Part shown: positions 23,108 to 32,123 of the stretch, in pieces | How positions within the stretch are numbered: position 1 is the stretch's first letter | Layout of the letters: each line of letters begins with the position of its first letter | Notes under the pieces: model-generated | Databases searched by the model: none | Told to the model about the DNA's origin: nothing | The model's input: only the letters and a program-made list of their open reading frames with translations | Assembly (NCBI GenBank): GCA_046331625.1 | Contig: JAXLQL010000007.1 | Coordinates: 1-64,000 of the forward strand | DNA from: JAXLQL01 sp046331625 | Lineage (GTDB): Bacteria; Acidobacteriota; Terriglobia; Bryobacterales; Bryobacteraceae | Direction of reading: 5' to 3' | Length of the DNA stretch: 64,000 nt | Program-made: the position numbers and the translations under genes

Positions 23108-23221
23108 CGCGCAAGAGGCTGAGGCCGATGGCGGTGGTTCGCGGGGGAGTCCGTCGCGGGAGCGTTGATGTTGGCTGGGATGCTGGGTGCCGGCGCAAGA
23201 GTCCGCGCGCGGTAGGCTGAG

Positions 23222-24727
23222 ATGATGTCCTCCTCGCGGCGGCGCTTGCTTTCGGCTGGCCTTGTCGGCCTGTGGCCGAAGTCCGCCAAAGCGTTCACGG
23301 GTGGCTTCGTGGATCGCTCGGAAACCATCGGACATCGCCTGCGCGATCACGGTTCGTTTCCATCGCCGCGGCAGACCGTGAAGACCGCGGTGGCGATCGT
23401 GGGTGGCGGGATCGCCGGACTTTCGGCGGCGTGGCGGCTGCAGAAGCGCGGCATGCGCGACTTCGTCATTCTCGAGATGGAAGACGCGGCGGGAGGCAAC
23501 TCGCGCTCGGGTGAGAATGAGATCTCGGCGTATCCTTGGGCAGCGCACTACTTGCCTGTGCCTGACCGCAGGTCCACGCTGGTGCGCGAACTGATGGAAG
23601 AGCTCGGCGTGCTGGTGGACTGCCAATGGGACGAGCGCCATCTCTGTCACGCGCCGCAGGAGCGGCTGTTCCTGCACGGACGCTGGCAAGACGGGATCGA
23701 GCCCGAGGTAGCGGCCACGGCGCGGGATCGCGAACAGTTCCGCCGCTTTCAAGACCGGATGCGCGAGTTCGCGGCGAGCGGCGAATTCCGCATCCCGATG
23801 ACGGAGCCTCCGCGGCAGGCGGCGCTCGATCGCATGACGGCCACCGCATGGCTCGCCCGCGAGGGTTTCGACTCCGAGTACCTGAACTGGCTTGCCGACT
23901 ACGGATGCCGCGACGACTACGGCGCGAAGGCTCGCGACACGTCCGCTTGGGCGGCGATCCACTACTTCGCGGCGCGGCTCGACAAAGACGAACGGGGTCC
24001 GCTGACGTGGCCGGAGGGAAATGGCTGGATCGTCAAGCGGATGCTCGGCCAGCTCGGCCTCGAGCGTTACGTCCGCGCGGGCCGGTTCGTGCACCGGATC
24101 GAGCCGGCCGGCTCGCGATTCGCGGTGTTTGCCGGAGACGCGCGCTTCGACGCGGCGGCCGTGATCTTCGCCGCACCGACATTTCTTGCCCGATATGTTT
24201 TGAACAATCCGCCGACATTTCCGGGCCAGTACTCGCCCTGGCTGACGGCGAACCTGACTCTCGACCGGTGGCCGGAGGAGCCGCGCACCGGGCGCCCTTC
24301 GTGGGACAACGTCATCTACCGGTCACCAGCGCTCGGATACGTGGTAGCCACGCATCAATCGCTGCGCACGCATATTGAGCGCACGGTCTGGACCTACTAT
24401 TGGTCCTTGGCCGATGCCGCGCCGGCCGAGTCGCGACGCCTGCTTCTGAGCCGCGACTGGCGTTCGTGGTCGGAAGCGATCCTGGCGGATTTGGAAGTGG
24501 CGCACCCGGCCATACGCCAGTGCGTGTCGCGAATCGACATCATGCGGCTGGGTCACGGGATGATTCGGCCCACGCCGGGGTTTCTGTCGTCACCCGAACG
24601 GATCCGCGCAGCTACGCCACGCGGCCGGCTGGTGTTCGCGAATTCCGATCTGAGCGGGATGTCGATTTTCGAGGAAGCCCAGTATCGCGGTGTCATAGCT
24701 GCAGATCATATCCTGCGTTCGATGTGA
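23222..24727 (+). CDS. FAD-dependent amine-oxidase-like oxidoreductase with Tat signal
   Basis: The 501-residue protein opens with a twin-arginine leader (SSRRRLLSAGLVGL). The dinucleotide-binding motif is AVAIVGGGIAGLSAAWRLQK followed by an acidic end (VILEME) and the GGNSRSG FAD contact. The C-terminal FAD segment is RLVFANSDLSGMSIFEEAQY. The layout is that of NAD(P)-binding amine oxidase-like flavoproteins such as protoporphyrinogen oxidase or phytoene desaturase relatives; a Tat leader implies folding with FAD before export. Substrate unknown. It diverges from the trmB-like gene and converges on aroE across a paired-hairpin repeat. Confidence 0.8.
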   Translation: MMSSSRRRLLSAGLVGLWPKSAKAFTGGFVDRSETIGHRLRDHGSFPSPRQTVKTAVAIVGGGIAGLSAAWRLQKRGMRDFVILEMEDAAGGNSRSGENEISAYPWAAHYLPVPDRRSTLVRELMEELGVLVDCQWDERHLCHAPQERLFLHGRWQDGIEPEVAATARDREQFRRFQDRMREFAASGEFRIPMTEPPRQAALDRMTATAWLAREGFDSEYLNWLADYGCRDDYGAKARDTSAWAAIHYFAARLDKDERGPLTWPEGNGWIVKRMLGQLGLERYVRAGRFVHRIEPAGSRFAVFAGDARFDAAAVIFAAPTFLARYVLNNPPTFPGQYSPWLTANLTLDRWPEEPRTGRPSWDNVIYRSPALGYVVATHQSLRTHIERTVWTYYWSLADAAPAESRRLLLSRDWRSWSEAILADLEVAHPAIRQCVSRIDIMRLGHGMIRPTPGFLSSPERIRAATPRGRLVFANSDLSGMSIFEEAQYRGVIAADHILRSM

Positions 24728-24730
24728 TGT

Positions 24731-24772
24731 GAGGGGCCACAGGCCCGCAGCGGGACCACAGGTCCGCCCTAC
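24731..24772 (+). repeat. Paired-hairpin repeat, copy 3 (between convergent genes)
   Basis: GGGCC-ACA-GGCCC (24734-24746) is followed by CGGGACC-ACA-GGTCCG (24751-24766) and CCCTAC. The arrangement is that of the copies at 12201 and 14071, but the loops read CACAG instead of TTCAG, so it is a variant subtype. It lies between the convergent stops at 24727 and 24788. Confidence 0.7.
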
Positions 24773-24787
24773 CATGCGCGGTGCGGT

Positions 24788-25642
24788 TCAGACGCCGAGC
24801 GCGGCACGCAGGGCCGACTTCATCTCGACCTCGGGGGCTTTCACGCCGGTCCAGAGTTCGAAGCCGATCACGCCTTGGCCCACCAGCATCGAGAGCCCAT
24901 CGAGCACGGGCAAGCTTCGTGCGCGAGCCGCAGCCAGCAGCGGCGTCTCGGGTGGATTGAAGACCACGTCACTCACCATCATTCCAACGCGGGCGGCAGA
25001 GAGGTCCACTGGCGGCATCGCCGTCACGTCCGGATAGAGTGCGATCGAGGTTGCGTTCACGAGCAGGTCCACGTTTTCGGGCACGCGCCACACGCTGGCC
25101 CATGGTGCGAAGTCGATCGCCGCACCAGTCTTGGCCGCCAAGTCCGCCACCATCTTTTCGCCGCGTTCGCGCGATCGATTGAGCACCCGCACATGCGCCG
25201 CTCCGGCCAACGCGAGTTCGGCGACGATGGCCCGCGCAGCGCCGCCTGCTCCGAGCACCGCGACGCGCTTGCCGCGCGGATCGAGCCCGGCTTCGCGCAC
25301 GCCGCGCAGGAATCCTTTGCCATCAGTGTTCTCGCCGATGAGGCGATCGCCTTCGCGCCGCACCGTATTCACGGCTCCGATCAACGCCGCATCGGAGGCC
25401 ACGGCGTCGAGATGCTCCATCACGGCCACCTTGTGCGGAATGGTGAGGTTGATGCCGCGCATGCCGAGCGCGCGCACGCCGCGCATCGCATCAGCCAACT
25501 GCGCCGGACCCACTTCCATGGTCAGATAGCGCCAGTTCAATCCGGCTGCGCGAAAGCCCGCCTCTTGCATCACTCCGGTGGGATTCTCGGCCACCGGCTG
25601 GCCCAGGCAGCCCACGAGTTCCGCTTTGAAGTTCGCCGGCAT
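24788..25642 (-). CDS. aroE: Shikimate dehydrogenase-like protein
   Basis: ATG 25642 gives 284 residues. Shikimate dehydrogenase reduces 3-dehydroshikimate with NADPH in aromatic amino acid synthesis. The catalytic lysine block INLTIPHK and the Asp block GENTDGKGF are present, as is the NADP-binding loop VAVLGAGGAARAIVAELAL with NRSRERG. The N-terminal substrate motif is atypical: instead of the usual HSxSPxxHN it reads GQPVAENPTGVMQEAGF, so the two shikimate-carboxylate serines are not obvious. It may be a genuine AroE subtype or a related dehydrogenase. It is the last gene of a ppiD-dedA-aroE operon, five bases after dedA. Confidence 0.8.
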   Translation of the reverse strand: MPANFKAELVGCLGQPVAENPTGVMQEAGFRAAGLNWRYLTMEVGPAQLADAMRGVRALGMRGINLTIPHKVAVMEHLDAVASDAALIGAVNTVRREGDRLIGENTDGKGFLRGVREAGLDPRGKRVAVLGAGGAARAIVAELALAGAAHVRVLNRSRERGEKMVADLAAKTGAAIDFAPWASVWRVPENVDLLVNATSIALYPDVTAMPPVDLSAARVGMMVSDVVFNPPETPLLAAARARSLPVLDGLSMLVGQGVIGFELWTGVKAPEVEMKSALRAALGV

Positions 25643-25647
25643 GGAAC

Positions 25648-26292
25648 CTATGCTTGCCGCCGCGCTTGCCACACTTCCTTGAGCACCGGCAGCACCGAGA
25701 TGAAAACGATCCCGAGGATCACCTTTTCGAAGTGCTTCTGCACGATCGGCCAACTGCCAGCCCAATATCCCAGACAGGTGAGCAGCGCCACCCAACCGAT
25801 CCCGCCGAAGACATTGAATGTGACGAACTTCGAATAGCTCATCCCCGCGACGCCCGCCACGAACGGCGCGAACGTCCGGATGATCGGAATGAACCGTGCG
25901 TAGATGATGGTCTTGCCGCCGTGCTTGGCGTAGAACTCCTGCGTCTTGCGCAGGTGGTCTTTGTGAAAGAGCCGTGAGTCTGGGCGGTTGAAGACGGCAG
26001 GGCCGATGCGCTTGCCCAGTTGGTACCCCACCGCATCGCCGATCACGGCCGAAGCCATCAGCACCAAGTTGATCAGGATCAGATTGAGCTTGCCTGCGCC
26101 CGCCACAACACCCACGGTGAACAGCAGCGAATCGCCGGGCAGGAAGAATCCCGCGAGCAAACCGGTCTCGGAAAATACGACGCCCGCCAACAGGGCGTAG
26201 CCCCACCATCCGCTGAAAACGGTGGTGAGGAGTTGAATCAGACGGTCCGGCGTAGTGAGAACGCGGAGCGCGTCGACAAAGGCCTGGATCAT
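25648..26292 (-). CDS. DedA family membrane protein
   Basis: The 214-residue protein has about five hydrophobic segments and the DedA signatures ETGLLAGFFLPGDSLLFTVG, IGDAVGYQLGKRIGP, FYAKHGGKTIIYARFIPIIR with the two functional arginines, and FAPFVAGVAGMSYSKF. DedA/SNARE-associated proteins are undecaprenyl-phosphate or phospholipid flippases of the cytoplasmic membrane. The start overlaps the upstream ppiD-like stop by four bases, and aroE follows five bases after, so all three are co-transcribed. Confidence 0.92.
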   Translation of the reverse strand: MIQAFVDALRVLTTPDRLIQLLTTVFSGWWGYALLAGVVFSETGLLAGFFLPGDSLLFTVGVVAGAGKLNLILINLVLMASAVIGDAVGYQLGKRIGPAVFNRPDSRLFHKDHLRKTQEFYAKHGGKTIIYARFIPIIRTFAPFVAGVAGMSYSKFVTFNVFGGIGWVALLTCLGYWAGSWPIVQKHFEKVILGIVFISVLPVLKEVWQARRQA

Positions 26293-28241
26293 GCGGCGCG
26301 GCGATATGACATCGCCAGCCGCTTCACCACATCATCGAAGATCTTCACTTTGCCAGTGCGCTTCAGTTCTTCGATCAGGCCGACCTCGAACAGTTCGCGC
26401 CGCTCGCGGAGCTTGCGATCCTTGATGGCGGAGACGACGGTCGCACGCTGGGACTCGAAGTCCGTCATCGGACCGGGCGTTTGGCCCACGATCTTCCAGA
26501 AAAAGACTTGGCTAGCCACTCGGTAGTTGGAAACGGTGTGGCCGATGGGCATGGTGAAGGCCTGCTCGCCGAAGTACGCGGCGGTGCCGACATCTTTGAT
26601 CTGGTCAGTGCGCTTGAAGTCGCCGGTGTCGATCACTTTCTTGCCGAGTTCCTTGGCGGTCTTCTCGAGGTCATTATTGTTGGCCTTGAGCTTGGCGTCG
26701 AATTCCTTGGAGCGCGTCTCGAGCAACTTGCGCGCCTGGTCTTCGATGTAGGCTTGCCGGATTTCCTTTTCCTGATCGGCGAGCCCGGCGGGCCGCGCGG
26801 GGATGATCGCGGTTGCCACGGCCATCACCAGCCGGTTGTCTTTGGTCTGGATCACCTGCGTTGTGCCGTCTTGGGCGAGCGTGCTGGTGGCGAGGTCAAT
26901 GTCGACACTCTTGCCGATCAGCGGATACTCGGTTCCGGATCCGGCCCCGCTCACGGTAGCCCAATAGAGACCGAGCTTTTGTGCGATCGCCTGCGCCTGC
27001 TTGGGTGCCTTGCTGATTTCGCCGCGCGCCTGTTCCATCAGATTGGGCATGCGTTCGAACAACTGGCGCTTTCGCGTTTCGGAGAGCAACGCATCGCGTA
27101 CTTCTTCGAACGGCTTGGTGCGCGCCATCTCATGGCCGAGCGGTTGGATGATGTGGAAGCCGAACTGCGACTCCACCAAATTGGTCACTTCGTTGACCTT
27201 GGTGGAAAACGCCGCGTCTTCGAACGGCTTCACCATCTGGCCGCGACCGAACCAATCGAGGTCGCCACCCTTGGCGCCACTGCCGGGATCGTCGGAATTC
27301 TTCTTGGCGAGTTCAGCGAAGTTGCCGCCGCCCTTGATCTGCTTGAGGAGATCTTCCGCCTTGGCCTTGGCTTTGGCCTTGGCGGCAGCATCGGCGTTCT
27401 GTTCCACCTTCACCAGGATGTGGCGGGCGTGCACGCGCTCGGGCGTCTTGTAGCGGTCAATGCTCGCGCCGTATTCCTTCTTCAACTGGTCGTCAGTGAT
27501 CGGCAGGCCTTCGCCGAGCTTGTCGGCATCGGCGATGATCAGGCCGAGGTCGCGCTTGGCGGGCACTTGGAAGCGGGCTTGGTTCTGCTTGGCGTAAGCT
27601 TCGAGTTCGGCGGTTGTGGGCTTGATCGACGCCTTCATCTCTTCGGCATCCATCTTGACCACTTGCAGGCGGCGCTTCTCACTGCGCTTCTGGAATTCGG
27701 CTTCTGCTTCCTTGGGTGACACGACGATTCCGTCGAAGGCGACACGCTGGAGCTTGTCGAGCAGCAACTGCTGGCGCACCTTCGTTTCGAACTCGGGGAT
27801 GGTGAGGTTCATCTGCGCGAGCATGGCCTGATAGGCCGGCTTGCCCGCGAATTCGCCGTTTTGGAACAACTGCGGGATCATCGCTTCGATGCCCTTGATG
27901 AGCTCGGCGTCGGAAACCTGGAAGCCCATCTGGCGCGCCTGGTACGCGGTGGAGAGTTCACCCACAACCTGATTCACCACGGAAGGAATGGCGATCTCGG
28001 CGATGGAGGGATTCAACTGCCCGGCGCGGAACTGCTGTTCGAGAATCTTGCGCACGTAGAGGGAAGTGACATTCTCGTCGCCCACTTTGGCAACCACGTC
28101 TTCGCGGCCGCCAGACATCGTGCCGAATCCGCCACCGAAAGACGGAACGAGCGTGATCACCATCGACAACGCCACCAGAGACAAAAGAACGATCAGCAAA
28201 TAGCGCATTGACGTGGCGCGCGAACGAAACAGGTCTAACAT
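26289..28241 (-). CDS. PpiD-like membrane-anchored SurA/parvulin peptidyl-prolyl isomerase
   Basis: ATG 28241 gives 650 residues; a TTG three codons earlier is possible. An N-terminal transmembrane helix (YLLIVLLSLVALSMVITLVP) anchors the protein. A SurA N-like chaperone region spans about 55-210. The parvulin domain lies about 270-365 with VHARHILVK, FAELAKKNSDDPGSGAKGGD, LDWFGRGQMVKPFEDAAF and SQFGFHIIQ. PpiD-type proteins assist folding of outer-membrane and periplasmic proteins after translocation. A Lys/Ala-rich segment (AAAKAKAKAKAEDLL) is inserted after the first strand. First gene of the ppiD-dedA-aroE operon; a TATACT hexamer at 28333-28328 is a possible -10 box. Confidence 0.88.
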   Translation of the reverse strand: MLDLFRSRATSMRYLLIVLLSLVALSMVITLVPSFGGGFGTMSGGREDVVAKVGDENVTSLYVRKILEQQFRAGQLNPSIAEIAIPSVVNQVVGELSTAYQARQMGFQVSDAELIKGIEAMIPQLFQNGEFAGKPAYQAMLAQMNLTIPEFETKVRQQLLLDKLQRVAFDGIVVSPKEAEAEFQKRSEKRRLQVVKMDAEEMKASIKPTTAELEAYAKQNQARFQVPAKRDLGLIIADADKLGEGLPITDDQLKKEYGASIDRYKTPERVHARHILVKVEQNADAAAKAKAKAKAEDLLKQIKGGGNFAELAKKNSDDPGSGAKGGDLDWFGRGQMVKPFEDAAFSTKVNEVTNLVESQFGFHIIQPLGHEMARTKPFEEVRDALLSETRKRQLFERMPNLMEQARGEISKAPKQAQAIAQKLGLYWATVSGAGSGTEYPLIGKSVDIDLATSTLAQDGTTQVIQTKDNRLVMAVATAIIPARPAGLADQEKEIRQAYIEDQARKLLETRSKEFDAKLKANNNDLEKTAKELGKKVIDTGDFKRTDQIKDVGTAAYFGEQAFTMPIGHTVSNYRVASQVFFWKIVGQTPGPMTDFESQRATVVSAIKDRKLRERRELFEVGLIEELKRTGKVKIFDDVVKRLAMSYRRAA

Positions 28242-28325
28242 CGGAAGCAACCACTCCTAAAGGGGCTTGATGAGAGCACACCCCAGGCCTACGCTCGGCG
28301 CTGGTGGCTCTCTGGATACCGCCTC

Positions 28326-29114
28326 TTAGTATAGCGGGCGGCTTCGCGGACCGTCGCTGCGCCCTTGGCCGCGATAGGTCTCGAGCGCCTGCCAACTTCC
28401 GAAGGCGCAACTGCCGAACAAAAACGCAGTCCAGAGGCTGCCGCACACCATGCTCGCCACGGCGACAACCGCTCCCGTAGCAGCCGAAATCTCGAGCGAT
28501 CGAATGAGCCCCCTTGTGGCCCATTTGCGTTCGAGCCAGGCGCGCGCGATCTGTCCGCCGTCGAGCGGGTAGACGGGAAGGAGGTTGATCAAGTCCCAGT
28601 AGATAGCGGCCCAAAGCAGCGAATTGAACGCGGCGCTGATGTAGAGCCGGCCCCACGCGTTCGCCACCGGTTCCGCATGCGGCCAGATCGCTGTCACGTA
28701 GGGAATTCCGAGGCGGGAGAAGTGCAGGCTGATCGACGCTCCCATGAACCAAGCGGCCAGAGCTACGGCCGCTCCGAACGCGAGCCCCGCCACGGGACCC
28801 GCGGCCGAGATCCGGATCTGCGAGGAGTAATTGCGGCGCCAAAAGCCTTGGAGCGATTCGGCGTAGCCGCCCATTGCGTGGAGCGTGATGGCCGCGTCTT
28901 CGCCGTAGTAGCGCATGGCGAAGGCATGGCCGAGTTCGTGGACGAGCGTGGTGAGGAGCCACACGGCCACAAAGATGAACACGACACCGGGATCGCGGTC
29001 CACGCCGCCGAGGAAGAGCGAGGCGAGCCAGAACCACGGATGGATGCGGACGGGGAATCCGAAGACACGAAAGTTCAGATCGTAGTTCGAGCGCTCGGGC
29101 GCGTCACAGAGCAT
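28326..29114 (-). CDS. Site-2 protease family (M50) membrane metalloprotease
   Basis: The 262-residue membrane protein has the zinc motif HELGH in LLTTLVHELGHAFAMRYYG and the second metal motif NLLPVYPLDGGQ, both typical of the M50 family. The first transmembrane segment follows RIHPWFWLASLFLGG. Such proteases cut transmembrane proteins within the bilayer to release regulators, but no substrate is evident nearby. No PDZ domain is present, which places it among the short forms. It precedes the ppiD operon on the same strand by about 85 bp. Confidence 0.88.
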   Translation of the reverse strand: MLCDAPERSNYDLNFRVFGFPVRIHPWFWLASLFLGGVDRDPGVVFIFVAVWLLTTLVHELGHAFAMRYYGEDAAITLHAMGGYAESLQGFWRRNYSSQIRISAAGPVAGLAFGAAVALAAWFMGASISLHFSRLGIPYVTAIWPHAEPVANAWGRLYISAAFNSLLWAAIYWDLINLLPVYPLDGGQIARAWLERKWATRGLIRSLEISAATGAVVAVASMVCGSLWTAFLFGSCAFGSWQALETYRGQGRSDGPRSRPLY

Positions 29115-29285
29115 GGTTCGTCCCGAGCGATGGATCGTCGGGCAGGAGGGAGGCGATTAGTGGCTCAGGGAGAAAGGTGCGGAAAATAGGGGCTTCGAGC
29201 TAGCCTCTCCACCCTCTGTAAAGTCAGATCAAGAAGTGTCAACTCGCACAACCGCGGCGGGACCCACGAGGGTTCAACCGGTGAG

Positions 29286-32123
29286 ATGGTACTTCGTTGG
29301 TCATCCACTGTGGTTGCGCTCGCCGGTCTGTGCTCTCTGGCGATGGCGCAGAATGCGACGTTCGGAAGCGTGGTCCGCTTGGGTGGGACGCCGTCTGACG
29401 CCGTGCTCGATGAATCGCGCAGCCGCATTTACCTGGTCAATCAGAACTCGTCTCGGATCGATGTCTATGACTACGTGGCCAGGCGTGTCGCGTCGCAGAT
29501 TCCCGTGGGCGCATCGCCGGTGGCTGCAGCGCTGTCTATGGACAGTCGCTTCCTCTACGTCTCGAACAATGGCGCGTCCACTGTTTCGGTGATCGACCTC
29601 TCGCGCGGCGACTACGTGTCACAGACCGTCGCGCTTTCGGCGAAACCGGAAGGGCTCGCGGTGGGCGCCGACGGCCGCGTGGTGATCACCACGGAAGGCA
29701 CGTCCACTACAGACCAGATCAACTCGTTGCTGCTGTTCGACCCGACACAAGCGGCTGGACAACAAGTGACGCCGGTGCCGTTTCCGCCACCTCCGCCGAC
29801 ACCTTCGCCGCTCAATGCGGTGGTGATCGGGCGGCCCACGACCACGTTTCGAGGCAAGTTGGAACGCACGCCCGACGGGCACTTCATCATCGGGCTGAGC
29901 ACGGTGAACAGCAACGCGCAGACCATTCTCTTCGTGCTCGAAGCGGACTCGGGCACGGTGCTCCGCAGCCGTACGGTGACGGGCGAGTCGACCGTGCTCT
30001 CGATCGCGCCCGATGGCTCGCGCTTCATGGCCGGGTACACGCTGTATGAAACCTCCACGCTCAACGTGCTGGCGCAGTACAACGCGGCGAACGTGCCGTT
30101 TCCGCTTTCGTCGACGGGCACGGTGACCTTCAACTCGACGCAGAACATGGGCGGCAGCGCTTTTTCGAGCGACGGGGAAACGCTCTACAGCGCGTTCAAC
30201 GTGGCGCCGGTGACGGTGCCGGCGTCGAGCCCGAAAGCATCCACGCTCATGATTTCGAATCCGCGGAATCTGGCGGTGAGGCTCGGAATCAAGATCCCGG
30301 AAAGCATTGTGGCGAAGATGCTGATCCTCTCGAAGGGCGACCGTGCGTTCGGGTTGTCCGAGTCCGGATTGATCGATCTTCCGCTTGCCACGATCTTCGA
30401 CTATCCGATCCTGATGGCTGACACGACGACCGTGTTCCTGGCCGTGGACGACTGCAATCGCGGACTGGCTCGCGCGATGGTGAACGTCTATAACGCAGGC
30501 AAAGGGAAGCTGACGTTCAGCGTGCCCGATGCAACGGCAGCGCTGGTGGCGCAGGCTTCGAGCGGGATGACTCCGGCGACGGTCGAGTTCCTGATGGAGC
30601 CGGGCCGCACCAGCGTCACGCGACAATACGGCACCAACCTCTACTCGGGCGCGGCTACGAATACGGGGACCGCGGTGTCGCTGAATCTCTCTTCGCCCGA
30701 GGCGATCAACGTGCCGAGTACGATCCGCGTGTACATGAACGTGCGGCAGCCGGATCAGCGCGGCGTCATCTTTCCGGTGACGACGGGTCCAACGGCGGCC
30801 GAGGGACTGCACGACATCGTGGTGGACGAAGTGCGAAATCGCGTCTACGTCACGAACTCGGGCTACAACCGCATCGAGGTGTTCGATCGTGCGACGCAGC
30901 GGTTCACCGATCCGATCGAGGTAGGGCAGATGCCTCACCAGATGGCGATGGCGTCGGACAACAAGCGTTTGTTCGTGGCGAACACGGGCGGCGAGACGAT
31001 CGGCATCGTGGATCTGGACGCGAAGAAGATGACGGGCAAGGTGACGTTCCCGGCGCGCCCGCGTTCGGGCACGAGCAATCCGGTTTCGCCGCAAGCGATC
31101 GCGTACGGGCTGTTCGGATTGCAGGTGGCGATGTCCGATGGGTCGCAGTGGAAGGTGACAGGCGCCGATGCGAACACGCGCGCGGCGAGCGCGGTGATTC
31201 CGACGCAGATCACCACGACGGGCAACAACGGTCCGGTGCGGATGATGGCTGCGCCGGGCGGCGAATCGATGATCACGATGGCGGGCAACGGAACGGTGTA
31301 TCGCTATGACGGCATGTCGGACAGCTACACGAACTCGACGCGGCCGTACACGCAACAGGTGATCACGGGCTACTACGGTCCGCTCGCGGCGGGTCCGGAC
31401 GGGAGCTACTTCGCGGCCAATGCGTTCCTTATCGGATCTTCACTGGCGGTGATCGGCGGATCGGAGAGCCCGGCGGCGACGCAGACGTATCCGATGGCGA
31501 CGCGGCGCAACGTGGCTGCGCTTGGAGCGATCGATGAGAACCGGCTGCTGCGGCTCACGACTCCGGTGAAGTCAAGTATCACGGCGACGCCAACGTCGGA
31601 TGCGCGACCCGTGCTCGAGATGCTCGACCTGCGCGACAACTCGGTGACGGCGGTCGGCGCAGTGGCGGAGAATCCGGCGCAGAGCCTGTTCGGAACCACG
31701 AGGCTGAACGTGCCGCCGCGGCAGATCGCAGTGGATTCGCAGGGCACGGCCTACATGCTGACGCTTTCAGGGATGACGATGGCGCCGCTCGATCCGGTGG
31801 GCGCGAGCCGCCCGCAGATCGCGGCGCAGAACGGAGTGGTGAACGCGAACGACGGGTCGCGCACGCTGCGGGCGGGATCGTTCGTGACGATCCGCGGGAG
31901 CAACCTCGCGTCGACGGCGGTGAATGCGGCGTTGCCGCTGCCTTCGGTGACTGGCGGGTCATGCGTGACGTTCAGCGATGTGGCGCTGCCGATCCTGCAG
32001 TCGGGCGCGGGGCAGATTCTGGCGCAGGTTCCGGATACTCTGGCGCCGGGGAACTACGTGGCGGTGGTGCGATCCCTGGCGACTGGGCAAAGAAGCGATC
32101 CGGTGGTGGTGACGGTGCAATGA
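29286..32123 (+). CDS. Secreted YncE-like beta-propeller protein with Bryobacterales C-terminal domain
   Basis: The 945-residue protein has a signal peptide (VVALAGLCSLAMAQ) and two YncE-like propeller blocks. The first, about 30-370, includes DESRSRIYLVNQNSSRIDVY and RFLYVSNNGASTVSVIDL. The second, about 500-800, includes DEVRNRVYVTNSGYNRIEVF and KRLFVANTGGETIGIVDL. The C-terminal 100 residues match the lineage-specific domain (FVTIRGSNLAS, AGQILAQVP). Such propellers are surface or secreted proteins of unknown ligand. The stop codon overlaps the start of a 1113-residue paralogue (ATGA), so the two arose by tandem duplication and are made together. Confidence 0.8.
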   Translation: MVLRWSSTVVALAGLCSLAMAQNATFGSVVRLGGTPSDAVLDESRSRIYLVNQNSSRIDVYDYVARRVASQIPVGASPVAAALSMDSRFLYVSNNGASTVSVIDLSRGDYVSQTVALSAKPEGLAVGADGRVVITTEGTSTTDQINSLLLFDPTQAAGQQVTPVPFPPPPPTPSPLNAVVIGRPTTTFRGKLERTPDGHFIIGLSTVNSNAQTILFVLEADSGTVLRSRTVTGESTVLSIAPDGSRFMAGYTLYETSTLNVLAQYNAANVPFPLSSTGTVTFNSTQNMGGSAFSSDGETLYSAFNVAPVTVPASSPKASTLMISNPRNLAVRLGIKIPESIVAKMLILSKGDRAFGLSESGLIDLPLATIFDYPILMADTTTVFLAVDDCNRGLARAMVNVYNAGKGKLTFSVPDATAALVAQASSGMTPATVEFLMEPGRTSVTRQYGTNLYSGAATNTGTAVSLNLSSPEAINVPSTIRVYMNVRQPDQRGVIFPVTTGPTAAEGLHDIVVDEVRNRVYVTNSGYNRIEVFDRATQRFTDPIEVGQMPHQMAMASDNKRLFVANTGGETIGIVDLDAKKMTGKVTFPARPRSGTSNPVSPQAIAYGLFGLQVAMSDGSQWKVTGADANTRAASAVIPTQITTTGNNGPVRMMAAPGGESMITMAGNGTVYRYDGMSDSYTNSTRPYTQQVITGYYGPLAAGPDGSYFAANAFLIGSSLAVIGGSESPAATQTYPMATRRNVAALGAIDENRLLRLTTPVKSSITATPTSDARPVLEMLDLRDNSVTAVGAVAENPAQSLFGTTRLNVPPRQIAVDSQGTAYMLTLSGMTMAPLDPVGASRPQIAAQNGVVNANDGSRTLRAGSFVTIRGSNLASTAVNAALPLPSVTGGSCVTFSDVALPILQSGAGQILAQVPDTLAPGNYVAVVRSLATGQRSDPVVVTVQ

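Noticed and set aside
24788..26209. AroE frame extended to 473 codons
   Set aside because: The extension is antisense-free but out of frame with dedA, which has a clear family signature. AroE homology begins at ATG 25642.
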